Position numbers and translations under genes: made by a program. Below, piece by piece: positions 11,372 through 30,295 of a stretch of 64,000 nt of DNA. The stretch comes from Brachypodium distachyon (taxonomy: Eukaryota > Streptophyta > Magnoliopsida > Poales > Poaceae), in the NCBI RefSeq assembly GCF_000005505.3, contig NC_016131.3, positions 45,779,355-45,843,354 on the forward strand, read 5' to 3'. The notes under the pieces were generated by a model. The model was given only the letters and a program-made list of their open reading frames with translations. It had not been told where the DNA came from and made no database searches. Within the stretch, counting starts at the first letter, position 1. Each line of letters starts with the position of its first letter.

Positions 11372-12427
11372 AGCCATCGCGCGCGCGGCTGAGATCTGAC
11401 TTGAAAAGAGCCAACAGAGCTGCACTATGGCTATAACACTACCATCACGTTATATTGCAAATATTTTAGAGGGTGACAACTTTATATATATATTACAAGA
11501 TGGAAATTTTAGAACGATTTTTTTTGTCGAAGTTTATCAATATGGGATCAATTTCGAAGATGTCATCGAGACAAATTTAACCATGAAAACGGATCATAAA
11601 TCAAGTATATGGTTTGAGATATATCATTTTGAAGTTACATTTTATAAAAGGCACCTTTATAAAATATATTCATGCACATGCATGCATACAGACTGCCTGG
11701 GTTTGCTGCCTGTTCGCGGGCTATTCCGTAGATGCACTAGCGCGGTCATGTTCGCGAGCTATTCCAACCCTTTTCTTTTTAGTCCTTCAAAATTTCTCTG
11801 GCATTCCTACGAAATGAAAGGGTCCTAAGAAAGCTCCAGTTCTGTTGTTTTTCACAGTTTCTGTAACTACTTATGAACTGGGAGCCGAAAACGCAGGACA
11901 AAGCACTGGTAATTTCAAGCACCACCCCGTAGCTTCTGCACAAACCAACCTCATAGTTTCACAGCATGACAGCAACTTTGAGAGAGTCGCATGAAATGCG
12001 AGCCCAGCTCAATCAAGTGCTTAATGCGAACTAATCAATTGTTTTCTAATTTCTAAACACCACCACCACAACCTACTGAGCTTGCTTGTGATTTCTAACA
12101 TATTTTACAACATACAAAACGGCATAAATATCATAACGCCCACTATTCAAGTGGCGCAAGGTCAATGACCTGAATATGCAAACCACTTGATATTTTATGA
12201 TGTTTCGCACCGGCACTGCACACACATCCCCCAACTATGTGTTGGAGCTCTACAAGAAACAACATTAATTGCTGCACATAGGAGCCATCGCAGTTGCTTC
12301 CCATTTTCGCAAAGACCTGGAACACAGGCTAGAACTGAGTTCAGTTGTGAGATGATGATCATCAAGTAGGGGCGTTAGAGACTAGAGAGGTTGAATGTTC
12401 TATGCTTACCATCCTAGGAGAAGAGCT
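11372..12427. other. Spacer downstream of AUG3, no gene recognised
   Basis: AT-rich sequence between the duplicated block and the AUG3 stop codon. The part next to 12427 should contain the AUG3 3' UTR (minus strand). The open frames present are short and motif-free. Confidence 0.5.
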
Positions 12428-15400
12428 CTATTCCTGTAGAGCTTTCACGCGGGAGGTTAGCTCTCTGACTTGATTTTTGAGTCGCTCGTGGTTGCTGAAG
12501 AAATCAACAAAGACCTGCCTTTCCCTCCCCACCTCATGGGCACGATTTTCAAAGATCTGCAATTTTGATTGTAAATATGGTGTGCAGAGGAATATGGAAA
12601 GAGGAGAGACAAATATTACTATTTGTACTAAATCTGCGACAAGTAATTCCGGCCAGAGGGAGTACTATTTTCAACTCTATATTAGCCATTTCAAGTTCTT
12701 TGCATAATGAGGACTGACAACTGAGTCAAAAGTCCTTTGTTCCGCCCAAGTTCTACTGGATGGAAACAAAGCATTCCCCACTTGTCTTATCTAACTGGAA
12801 GAAATTTTAAGGTTTATGGAAGATAATGGAGCGCATATTGATTACAATATTCAATAAGATAACAATAATGATAACCTTAAGGAGATCTCATAGTAACAAC
12901 TGACAAGTGCCAGTACCTTTATCTTTTGGGTGCGAGCCTTGGTTACTTCTTCTACAGAAACTTCAACTTGAGCATTGGCATTTTCCATATCATCCAGCGC
13001 TCGCATCAGTGGCTGCAACAGGAGCACGAATGTGATGAGTTAACGGATATACAAGAAATAACACAATCATATTGCTCAAAGAGTGTACCCAAGGTGTTAA
13101 TACTGGTTCTGCAGTTGTGGAGGATGCAAACAGAAGCTGTTCAACTGTTTGAATCAGAGTGCACCTGCAGAAGTGGATAAGTGCGAAATGAATCTACATG
13201 AAACCTATTAGATACATATACACAGACTAAAACGAGAATATGCAGGATACAGCAGAGTACTGAATAACTTGTACGACATGGCGATTTAAAGGGCTTGTAA
13301 ATTTGACAGAAATTGAGCAAAACTAATTGAATTGATGCTACTGTTACTTTTGCATATTCACAATCTCATTTATATATATGAGCAGTATTCGAGGCAACAA
13401 TTCAATATGTACAGAAAAAAAATTGAGCCGGCAACACAACCAGTACCATGGGCACTGCCTGCTACAAAAGTAAGCATCCACCTCAGTTGTTTGTTGGAAA
13501 TTTTAGAGGGCGGCATTATTATTTATTTATACACCAAACTAAACTAAGAATGCATATTGGTCGGTTCACACAAGAAGCACTAAAAGCAACCATATTGATG
13601 ATGTGAAATAAGGTAGTGGCTTGTTATAACTTACAGCTCATTGATACATCTTTTCCTGTCAGCTGGAAGTGTATTTTCAAGTTCAGACTGAAGAGAAAGT
13701 AAGTCAGATTGGAGTGCCGATATCTGCTGAACTAAAGCATGTGCTGACATGTATGTTGGCACTGCTGCTTGGGCATCTATAGAAAAGATGGAAACATAAG
13801 AGCAGGAGAATAAAAAAAAGGTCCAAACTACAAACTGATTACATAGTTCCCTGCTTACTTGAGTGAATACATAATAGATCTCGCACTGCATGGAGGAAAG
13901 TGTCGCGATCATCAATTGCTCCTTGTTCACGCACCTCAGATGCAGCTTGAATTAATGAATTATAATGGCCCTAATGATAGTCAATACAAAAAAAAAACCA
14001 ATAATCCTCACAAAGGCAATGTCTAAATATAAGCTGAAAATAGCATGAAACATGTATAAATACTGAAAATAGCATGAAACATGTATAAATACATGTATAA
14101 ATACTGAAAATAGCATGAAACATGTATAAATAATGAATTATAATGGCCCTAATGGAGTTCACAGCAGTAGAGTTCTTACCAGACGGGTGTTGACAGCCGT
14201 TAGGTAGCTTTGTAACTCAGATTCTATGACTCTAAGCAATGAGTAAGCACTGGCTATATGCTTCCTTTCAAGTTGGCAAGCGATCTTCAGAAACTGGTGT
14301 TTTGAAAGCTGATTAACCAAATGGTTTATGAACTGCGAGGACATATAATAGTACATATGTAAGTCCAGCTGACACACTATCATATAAGAAACAGTTGCTC
14401 GTTGAAGACCAAATTTCAACAGACTGTTTCTATTGATTGCAGAAAGGTTGAGGATGATTGACATGCATCAGTGCATAGTAGCAACAAATTGGCAATTCAT
14501 TGACCAGTAGCCAGTAGACCACCTTGCATGGAATGAAAAACCCAACAAGGTGAAACACAACTAGTTTCTATGCATGCCATCAATTAAATCTAAACGATGG
14601 CACCGACAAGCAGGGTGATTGCCATTGCACTCATTTGTTCGTGCAATTACTTTAGAAATCCTCCAGAGATTCCCAAAAGCAAATTATGAAAAATAGTGTT
14701 TACACAACTTGAGTGACATCATACGCCTGAATAGGAAACTAAGTGACATCTTAGTTTCAAACATTAGAGAGAAGGCCCAATAAGAAAGTACAGAAGAAGA
14801 AGATACATAGAATGTAGAATGACATATACTGTGAGGATGTATTTACTGTTTTCTGCCGGTTAATGTAGTATTCCTGCCGCATGACCTTTAAATCGTAATC
14901 CCCTAAATATTTGAGTGTTAAGAAGAGTGTCAAGATTTTTTTTTCTTGACAAAATCTTACAAAACAACGGAAAATATAGAAATACTTCGTGCAAACCTTG
15001 CAAAATATATGTGCCTTGAAGTTGAGCAAGTTCTGAACAAAGGCATGGTATGGTCTGGAGAGGAAAACATGTAAATTGATCAAATACACAAGCTTATGCC
15101 ATTAAACAGATAACTATTGCTAAAAGAAGCATTGGAACATAATTGATGCACTGCAATACTGCAGTGAGAATTATTATTGGTATCATGTCCTCTAAAATGC
15201 CAAAAGGTACATAAATTTATCCAAGGGTATAGCAAATTTGAAATTTCACAATACCACCATGCCAGTTTTTGAAATGAAAGTTACAATGCATTTTTAAGTT
15301 CCCACAAGAGGTGAGTTCAAAACAAAATCCCTACAAGAGGTAACTCAACTCTTACAGTTCTAAACGAACTTCGGAAATTGCAGAACATCACTAGTTGTCA

Positions 15401-18400
15401 CTCTGGGTTTGAAAACCCCCGCAAACCAGTTTGTCGACAATGAACACTTTTTGAACTCCACATACATGTAAACATTCAACAAACCTATCTATGTCACTGT
15501 TGAACTAGTGTTCTTGCTCTAAGAATTAATATATTCTTTGGTAGTGTAGCATTAAAGAGTTAAAACTTCAGCTTAGCGAATCTAGACTTAAACTGGCTCA
15601 AGAGAATTAAGAGGTAATTTTATAACTCGAATGAAATGAATTTCTAAAGATGAAGCTGTGTCTGTGGACATACCTCAGATACGAAAGCCTGCACCTTTTG
15701 AGAAAGTGTTGATAGTTCTCCAGCAAGCTCTGAACTTTTTCTCCTGAAGTCAGAAGACAGATAATTGGTAACTGAAATCAGATCAATCCTTTTTATACTT
15801 TAGATATTTCTGTCACAACTCATTTGGTAACTGAAATCCAATTTTGATAGGATTTCATTTGGTTGAATTTGAATTACGGGTTCAAAAATCATGTTTCCTA
15901 CCAAATGGATTTGTAGTGAGAGACAATTCCAGAGAAACGATGGCTTTTAGAGAGGAGTTGGAGTTAGTTATAGTGTGATTCCATGGAATTCGAGATTCAA
16001 TTCCTGTGGCCAATTCTGTGCCAACCAAACAAGTTGGTTTCCGGAATTCAAAATGAATTCCAGAATTCTAGACCCAAATGATGGGTGCCAAACGAGCTGT
16101 GACAGTTATGCCAAAGGATCATAGCAGAAAAAAGACTGATAGAACCACAATCAAGACCAGTAACATAACATATACCTAAGAGAATGGATATCCCTATGTA
16201 TGTGAGCCTCATCGGATGATACTTGTGATTTTAAAATTGAGAGTATGGCCTGCTGTTTAGCATTCTCAACTTGTGCTTCAACCCATTGTCGTTCACTTGT
16301 AGCAAATCTGTTGACAAATTAATGTAAGCCCACGGACTACCATGGATGAACTGTTGAAATAAGAAAAGCTGAAAATAGGCACTTGCAAAGATTTAAGAGG
16401 TTAAAACTGCAGAACACAGAATGATGATACAATACCACAAGTTACAGTGCACTCATATCAATGAAGTGATAGCAAAAAAGAAAATTAACATTAAATGGGA
16501 GAATTTGAAGCTTTTTATTAGCTAGACATCTCGATATGGAATGATTAAAGGTTCTGTTTGGCATTGCAATGGATCATGATGATCTCAGTTGGTAGAAACA
16601 ACCTGGAATGTTATCTTGTTTGGCAACCTGCTTTCCAGTGGTTTCCAAATAACAGAAAAATGTTCGGTGTAGTTACTAGAATTTATTACACTTTAATATG
16701 ACCCACACCACACTGCAAAGCAAACTATCCCTAAAGAAGATGTATCAGGTGCCAATCCATGTGACCACAAAATCTCATGGATCTTCTCCACCCATCACTT
16801 ATATAATGATCCACATAAAAGTACGTATTTTGCACCTAAACATGAGATTTCACGTGATTTGTACCATGCAACAAGATTGAAAAAAAATGTTAGCTATTAC
16901 AAGGATGCCAAGGAATCAAGCGAAAGATAACTACATGGAGCGAAGTCGTTGCAACTCAGCCACACGTTGGTGATGATGAGATTTTTCAGAATCTCCTGCA
17001 TACATTAACATGGCTGTTATAATTTATTCATCTATAAGCAAGCATGCTGGGAGTATTAGAGTATAGCTATGCCCTTCTGAGAGTACTAATGCCTTTATGA
17101 GAAAACAATTACAGATGATTTACTGTGAAAGACTTTCAGTTTACCTCTTGCCAAGCAATTTGTGATGTCATCAAGACTAACCCAGGAACATTTGGATTTT
17201 CCCTCCTCGGCAACAAGTCGAAATGGCCCCTGATAACATAACAGATACGAAACGAATAGGCAGTTCACAGGATCTAAGTATGATTGTGTGGTACTCAAAG
17301 AAGACAAAAGGTACGGTTATGAAAGAGATGTGGAATTGTTTAACAGATTGGTCCTGGAAATTTGAGAAATGTGATACACGAGTCTCCAAAATCTGGCAAA
17401 CAGCATGGTATTGTAGATGATTCTTACTAACAGGTGCTAAAACTTAAAAATAGTGTGACTGAACAAAAGGGACACGGAGAGCATTACTCAACAACATGGG
17501 AATATTCTTATTAACTCTCTTTAAGACAACCTAGGTGGCGAAAGCCATGCATACAGAGCAAATATTTCATCCAGCATAAAGCTACCCGCAACAATGAAAA
17601 TTGAGTCATACTCCAATACACAGCCATATGCACTGTTGTTTTTAATGATTGTGATATTTTTACACCTAAAATAAAAGGTATTACTGAGTAACTATTAAAT
17701 CAAACCAAGAACAGATAAAAAGTTCACCACCAGATATTTTTAACTATCTTGTACCATTTACCTCTATTGGCTTGCACTGTGATAGGGGAGGTGGGAAAGA
17801 TAGTGGGGTTAATATTTAAGAAAGTGTGATGTTCAGTAAAGAACAAAGGTGACTACTTGCTCAAATCCCTAATACATCTGGAACAAACAGAAGTTGGCTA
17901 GTTTTTGGCAAACAGTGACAGCCACAGAATTTACCTTCTCAAATTGCTTCGAGAACCACCGGTTTAGCTCCTTTGTACAAGCCAAATCTCCAATAACATA
18001 AGGGTTGAAGTCTGAATATGCCAAGTATATACTGTCCTCTGCATATGCATATCATGAACATTAATTAAATTACAGAGACTACTGGATACGATGTGATGTA
18101 TATACAAGTTTGAGTACATACCATCTCCGGAATGATAATGGGCCAATTCCTGGGTTGTAGCAGCAATTCTTCCAAGAACTGCATTCATCTGAAAGTTAGA
18201 AAATACATCATATCAAACTTATCGAACAATTACCTCTTGGAAAACATTGCCAATATCCCTTATAACTCGGTATTGACAAAAGCACAAGATAATCAAATTA
18301 TTTAGTTTGACGCAGTAAAAATTGAGCTACAAGCAATTTTTGAATTAATTGGTCTAGGAGCACACTTCACAGAGAAGATGATTTACACTAAAAACGAGAG

Positions 18401-21400
18401 CTTTTTTTTTTGTCTTTTCTGTACAACACACATATGATCATACTTGTTTCACAGTTTATTGCAAGTACGCCATTCTATAATAGGTGTAGATAATCTAAAG
18501 TTCAGGTTTGTCTTTCCCCAGATTGTACCATGAAATCAAGCATGGTGTGTAACAAAAAGATATATTTCATGGCGCACAATAGAACATATTATGAAGGTGT
18601 TTATCCTCTCAGTGTCCACCTAGGAAGGTGTTGTTTCTTGCATTCCCATTCGGTATATGAATATTCTCTTTACAGGAACTCGAATTTACCTACCCCTTCC
18701 CAAACAGTCTGATTTTTCCTCTGAACTTGTATATTGTATCCCTCCTTTTAGTGAATGCGCAAAGCTACTAATATCAGACTCAAAACAGAAGTTTTGCATG
18801 TAAACCTAATTCTGAGATTAAAATATTAACAAGAAAAAAGAAACGTGTATTGTCTTGTTGCCTGTATACTAAATTACTAATTCAATCAGAAGTCCAAATA
18901 TGGTAACAACATGGAAGAAAATCTTTAAGATGCAACAGAGTGAAAAGTACCTCTATGTTTCTGGAAGAAAGTATCTCATCTAAGGATATAAGTTGCACGT
19001 TAACTGTAGACATAGCTGATACACGTGCTCGCCTGCCTTGAATAAGAGAAGATGCTTGTCCTGAAAGCAAATCAAACTGTGCTTGTTGCCGTGCAAGCTG
19101 CTTCTGTAACTCAAAAACTTCAGCCCTATATGCTACTTTTGCTTCACTGCACGCAAGAAAATGGAAAGACCTGTCATTACAGCACATATACCCAAGAAGA
19201 AAATTGCTGTTGTGCAATTGGTAATTGTGCCTAACTAGTACAGAGTACTTGACAGCGACTTGGCCCAGTAGAGGAATGCTAAATCAGAAGCCAAAGTTCA
19301 GACAGATAACATGTAGATCTGCCTCTAAACGGATGCTTTGGACATGGGCCTAGTAGCAGCAGATGCACGTGGCATGATGCAGTTCGCTTGGCTCTTCTGT
19401 ATCGGGAAGGTAACTAGAAGGTTAGCTTTAGCAAATAGTTGACTAATTGTCCTTTTGGCCGGATAAGATTTGACCAGCTCAACTTGTTGAGCATAAGAAT
19501 TTCTTAGTTGTTTGAGCTGTTTGGGTAGCCCTTTAAAAGTTTAAAATGATGTTCTCTTATGTTCCTTGTGTATCAAGATGGCAGGCAGTTAGGGAGTCTA
19601 AGCTATGAATAAATCATAGTTCATAGTCTCTCCGCCTCTTGTTTAATTAGGCATCGGAGCGCATGTGGCAAAATTGTGCTACCATGTGTACTCAGACCCC
19701 TACCCGAGTGTCCTTTTAAGCTTCTTGTTTAGTACTCCCTCCGTCCCAAATTAAGTGACTCAAATTTGTCCAAATATGCATTTATCTATGCATAAAAGCG
19801 TCTAGATACATGTAATATTTCGGCACTTAATATGGGATCGAGTATATGTTTACTGTTTAGGGATTAACTCGTCACCCTTTCCTATATTCTATTGAAATAG
19901 CAACAGCTAGTTTTGGGAACTCTAGTGCCAGCCTGGATTCTCAAGAACCAGTTCCCAGTAGGATTTTCTGTGACAGATGATATAAGTATAACAGCATAAA
20001 ATCATCAAAGTGAGAGCAGCAATAATTCAAGGGTGCTAAGGCTTCCACTAAGAGTTTATAAAAATGGAAGTTTCAGCATACCGAATATCAAGAATTGTTT
20101 CTTCTGCTTCAAAGACAGCCTCTTGGTTGTCTTTCTTGCTTGAAAAGGCTGAAATACTATCAAAAGCAGAGTCCAAATCCTCACCCTGGCAAATGATACA
20201 GGCCATCATAAATATTTTAAGCTTTGACCAATGGATTAAGATAATTCATAAAACAGCAGCTGCATCAGACAATGTTACAAGTGACTGCTAGCGGGTTTAC
20301 TTACAATAATGTATAGGGTAAATACTGGAATGGCATGGATAAGATTTTATGCTTTTAACTTGTATGATTGCAAGAAGGGTTCTGGATGTTGGATGGATTC
20401 AATAACAGCTGAGAAGTTGATCTAAAATAACGCTGAGAACTGGCCCAATTTCTAGTATTTTTACAAGAAAATGTAGAGGTTCTTTTAATATTTTATTTGA
20501 TCACTAATTTGATGTTCTGTGCCTGTAGGTCCTGAAACATCAGCATTCGGAACTGCACTTCCAAGATCAATAAGAAACAAAATCCTACATTCTTGTAGAT
20601 TACTAAGACATTGCAAAAGTACCCCAGAGGATGGATATACCTCTAGAAGTCTTCCCTCTTCCACGAGTTGCTCGTACCTGTCAGCCAAAACATATGGAGT
20701 CATGCACAGATAATTCAAGCAAGAGCAAGCTTGAAAAATAAAAACTCACCTGTGCAAATTTATAAATTGAATATCACAAAAGAAGTGGGAATATTGATTT
20801 AAACCCAGCTAATCCTATCTGAGTAAAAGCATAAATTCAGAAGCACCAAACCTTGAAAAGCATGATACAGTAAAAACTAGGTTTTCTTAACAGAAGTCCG
20901 GCAGGTAATTTAACAAGTATCCCTTAACTATTTTGTAAGAAGTTAGGCACCTGTTGTAGTGATGTGTGGTTCAGAAGTTAATTACTGAAGGGGCAACTAT
21001 TAAACCACAAGGAGTGTACAAAACATCATTTTGCAGGTTGGATGATGTTGCCAGGAAACCACAAGGAGTACAAAAATGCAACCCTTGGATCCAAGCATTC
21101 GATTTTTCTGCATCTCCAATTTTCCAGCTGCAGTTGCCTTGGTTAAAAATGGAATGCTTCCCCATATAAGCACACCATCTGGGCAGTTAAACAAAGGAGG
21201 AGTAGGCAATCAAGGAAAGGAACGTTCGAACATTTTTGGATGGTTCGTGTGTGTATGTGTTCTGGGCATTCACATGGAATGTGATATTTAGCACCTCCAC
21301 TAAGCCGAGGGAACTAGACACTAACAGACATGAGATACTTAACACTTAAACTAAGCTGAGAGAAACAGACATCAAAAGAACCGAGATGTTCACCTGACTG

Positions 21401-22089
21401 CACTCCAATTCATGCAAAACCCCAGTGAATACCAATCGGAGAACCCACCAACTCCTGTGTCCACGATCTAAACGAACACGCATTTAACTAATGCAGCTTC
21501 CAGCTAACCCACCCATACGCTAAACACAAAACCCATAAAATCCAACTTAATGAAACCGCGGCCAAAACTGTAAGCAAATCCTCCGCAGGCACCACAAAAT
21601 GCTCGCATTTCCAGCTAATCGACAAACACACCACTAGAACCCTAATGCACCATAAATCCCCGAGCAAATCGCAGAAATTCCGGCGCTCCCTGCAGATCAG
21701 CACATGAAGCTCCCCGAATCTCGCAGCCACCGAGTCCTCCATACCTCTCCAAGCATCAAACCACGGGTCGACTTAAAGAAGCGCGATCAAAGCGAGCGCA
21801 TTGAAGCGAGAAATCGTCCTCTGCCAGTACCAGCAACCAAATCGAGAGAAAAGACGTTTTGGAGGGAGGGAGAGAGAACTATGCGGAGGGAGGGGGGAAT
21901 TTGTTGAACTCACTGTGAGAGGTGGGACGGGGAGAGGACGTTGGAGGGGCGGAGGCAGGAGCAGATCCACGCGAGCAACGGCCGCGCCTCCTCGTACTGG
22001 AACGGCCACTCGAGCGCGTCCGCGTCCAGCGGGTCCTCCCCGTCGAACCCCAGCTCCGTCAGCACCGCGCACAGCGCCGCCCCGCTCAT
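12428..22089 (-). CDS. AUG3: AUGMIN subunit 3 (HAUS3-like)
   Basis: Augmin binds existing microtubules and recruits gamma-tubulin complexes for branching nucleation in spindle, phragmoplast and cortical arrays. Eighteen exons, 5' to 3' on the minus strand: 22089-21914, 20677-20641, 20185-20082, 19146-18951, 18188-18122, 18038-17935, 17229-17145, 16995-16935, 16307-16176, 15743-15674, 15054-14997, 14902-14847, 14332-14180, 13970-13859, 13776-13635, 13164-13089, 13012-12917, 12556-12428. All junctions are GT-AG and in phase, giving 1854 nt = 617 aa, the length I recall for the plant protein. The N-terminus [17 protein letters not shown] precedes FEWPFQY-like [15 protein letters not shown]. Later family landmarks are [31 protein letters not shown] [38 protein letters not shown] and DRKRCINEL. 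The protein is largely alpha-helical/coiled-coil. The frame stays open upstream of the chosen Met, but the conserved start fixes it. Introns carry MITEs and a minisatellite. Confidence 0.96.
12637..12663. mobile_element. Solo end of a truncated Stowaway-like MITE
   Basis: GCGACAAGTAATTCCGGCCA followed by GAGGGAG and TA resembles one Stowaway terminus, lying in the last AUG3 intron (12557-12916). No matching inverted end was found on the left, so the element is truncated or diverged. Confidence 0.45.
14034..14132. repeat. 29-bp minisatellite in AUG3 intron 13
   Basis: Three exact copies of a 29-bp unit, CTGAAAATAGCATGAAACAT plus GTATAAATA, start at 14034, 14063 and 14104. A 12-bp partial copy (CATGTATAAATA, 14092-14103) sits before the third. 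Immediately to the right (about 14133-14155) is a duplicate of the exon 14 acceptor region, ATGAATTATAATGGCCCTAA, whose functional copy is at about 13957-13975. Confidence 0.9.
15810..16105. mobile_element. Small MITE-like element in AUG3 intron 9
   Basis: The left end CTGTCACAACTCATTTGGTA matches the reverse complement of the right end (CCAAACGAGCTGTGACAG, 16088-16105) at nearly all of 18 positions. The 296-bp interior has palindrome-like GAATTC-rich phrases (TTCCGGAATTCAAAATGAAT) typical of a common grass MITE type. The target duplication is not clear, so the superfamily is left open. It lies wholly between exons 10 and 9 and does not disturb splice sites. Confidence 0.65.
19735..19842. mobile_element. 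Stowaway MITE in AUG3 intron 3
   Basis: A 108-bp element starting CTCCCTCCGTCCCAAATTAA and ending TTAATATGGGATCGAG, flanked by TA at 19733-19734 and 19843-19844. Its interior resembles that of the Stowaway at 10196 (shared TCTAGATACATGTAAT-type phrase), so both belong to one subfamily. Confidence 0.85.
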
Positions 22090-22637
22090 CCTCGAGTCAA
22101 AGCTTGCCGGCGGGTGGAGGCTGTTCCGCGGTGGTTGCTGTGGTGGTAGTGGGTGGACGGCCGCGGCCGGCAGCGGTAGCCGGTAGGGAGTGGAGTGCGT
22201 TCGAAACAAAAGACTGGGAGATCTGCTGCGGAATTGGAGCTCTGGGAGTCGGACCGCGCGACTTCTCCTTCCAGCTCTCGACTTCTCGGGTCTGTTGGTG
22301 GGCCTCGTTTCCAGGCCCAAATTACTAGGCCTTGTTTCCAGGCCTAAATGATTGGGCCTCGTGGAGGACCAGTTAGGACCCAACGCCTTACTGGGTCGGG
22401 CCGTACGCTGGAACGGTAGTTGACTTGTCAACGAACGATCCTTCGCTGCTACGGCGAGCACGAGTGCACGCAACTGCAACCGGAACCCCACACCGCTCAC
22501 CAGTCACCACTCACTTCTCTAGTTTGCTTCGCCTTCGGCGACCACTCCCCTGTCCCCACGTCGCGTTGCTCCGTCGCGCTGCATCACCGCCACCCAGTGT
22601 CCCAGTGCCGCCTCCGGTTCCCCGCTTCGGAGCCTCG
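22090..22637. promoter_or_regulatory. Bidirectional promoter between AUG3 and the carboxypeptidase gene
   Basis: The two start codons face away from each other with 548 bp between them. The centre (22299-22362) has several GGCCCA/TGGGCC site II-like motifs within a near-exact 17-bp direct repeat, GGCCTCGTTTCCAGGCC at 22301 and GGCCTTGTTTCCAGGCC at 22328. Site II-type elements are common in plant promoters of growth and housekeeping genes and often act in both directions. No convincing TATA box was seen on either side. Shared regulation is inferred from the layout and was not measured. Confidence 0.6.
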
Positions 22638-28245
<5,608 letters not shown>

Positions 28246-30295
28246 TATGTCCGGCCACAATTAGTTGAAGCTCCACGCAGAACTTGAACGATATAGGGAT
28301 GGTCATGGCTGTTTCACTTGTCAGTGCTATTGGCACCGAACCCCCTCTTGAGAAAACAGGGAACTTAACTGTGGAATAGTCTTCCTGCCACGAATTGACA
28401 CTGCCTGTTAAATTAATGTGAAACCAAAGATAAATCTAAATCGACTTTGAGCATTCACAGTATTGTCTTGTATGCTATATATATTAAGTAGCATACAGTA
28501 TTCCTTCCCTTTTCAGAATATGTGGTTGCTGATATCAAATATGATGTCTAGACTCAGGTGGCAGTAATACTCTTGCTGTCTTGCATTTGTGTAGACTGTA
28601 TCCTGCAATTGGTCTTCATGTTTCAGGAAACCACAGTTTACTGATGAACTGTGGTACATGCCTGTTATTCAAATTTGAGCTTCCAATCCAGTCTATCCAT
28701 CTATCCACAATGTAAAATGATCAACACTGCTCACTGGAATAACTGCACATGGTGCAACTGGTGGAAAAACTTAAATTGGTTCAAAATGCAGATCATGTTT
28801 GTAGCTGTCTGATATTGCAACATCGCATCTACCAAATCGTGGAGTGACTGATTGAGCTCTTTTATGAGCACAAGGTAAGAGAGGTGATCCAATCTTTTAT
28901 TCATGAGTTATCATGCTTCAGATGTTTCTTCTACATGTATACACCTCCCATGGTTGAACCTTCGATTGGCCTGCAAGATGAAGTGCAACATGATCCATTC
29001 CAAGATCTTTTCTATATATCAAATTTATTCTTTGTATTTTTATTTGGTACTTTCCAAATGCATTGTTTTATTTTACACTAAAAATGTCCAAATATAAAAG
29101 CCAAGATACCTATTTAAACCGAGGTAATAGGTAACTTTGTTAAATATTGGTATTTTATTTTACTGCAATTTTTATTGTGACCGGTTCGGCTGCCTGACGC
29201 TAGTTCTAATTACATATCGACTTTTTATTTGTCAAATTAATCTTGACCCAACGATAACTTTGATTGCTCGGCTAGACTTTTGTAATTTGTTCATTTTGTA
29301 GGTTACATATTTTGTTTATCACTCGCTGCCGATAATTTTAGAAGTTTTTTAGGTAATAGATTTTTGATTCCTTAATTGTATGGACTGATAATTCCGTAAG
29401 AATTCATATTCGTCGTGTATCTAAATTGGTTTGAAAATTTAAATTTTGTTAATTATTATTGTTAAGGTTTCTGTACTTCAATGTATATATAAAAGATTCC
29501 ACCTATACGATGCAAATTCCGCTTTAGATATGTTTGTACCCAGGGATACCGGCAGGCAGGTGTTTTGTACCATACAACCTCATCTATTATCAATACCCTA
29601 TCACTCACACTCTGCTTCCATCCTGCACCGCGGTTCGCTCGCCGAGTGCATGCTATCGCTTCCGCCTCTCCTCGCAGTGCTCTGTCAGCCGCAGCCTGAC
29701 ATGCTGTGTCCCGCACGCGCACGTCGCTTTTATTTGCGCAAAATCCTGCGTTCTTGCGCCCGCCGCGAGCTCGTCTGCGCATCGCTCCATCGGCCTGCCG
29801 GATATCTGCCCGCGCAGCCGCCTTCTCGTCCTGACGCCGATCTTCACGCGCGTCTGCCTCGCCGGTCTTCACGCGCACCGCCTGCCCGTTTGCGAGCTGC
29901 TCCACCGGACACGGGAGCATTCGCCGGCCACTTAGGTCCATGAACGAATCTCATCTAGATCTTTGGGTTATACCACATACTGAGATATCCCGTGATATGT
30001 TATATATAGCAGTCACGGTTGATTTTCAATTGGATTGTAATCACGGTAGTTTGATTTCCAATTGGATTGTAACACATACCGTGATTACAACAATATTTTT
30101 TTTTGTCGTACCCTTGCCTTTTTATCTTGGGTATTACCAGATTGAATTCCATGTGTAGCAATGGGTTTGGACTGTATACATACCGAGTTTGTTTTGATTT
30201 TGATTTATTTGTTTGTCTCCGTAGCAGTCCAATTGGATTTCCATACTCCCGCAAAAAAGTGATTGATTTGTTTCCGTAGCTGTCGGTTGTGAAAT
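28246..30295. other. 3' UTR and spacer with a GC-rich island (29560-29940)
   Basis: The first few hundred bases presumably hold the carboxypeptidase 3' UTR. The island at 29560-29940 is far richer in GC than its surroundings and is open in several frames on both strands (up to 165 codons). None of the translations shows a recognisable domain, and the composition alone explains the open frames. A small inverted repeat, TGTAATCACGG/CCGTGATTACA, lies at about 30036-30087. Confidence 0.4.

Noticed and set aside
22090..22500. Open extension of AUG3 exon 1 upstream of the chosen start
   Set aside because: The conserved N-terminus [10 protein letters not shown] begins at 22089; the extension covers the shared promoter and has no conserved motif.
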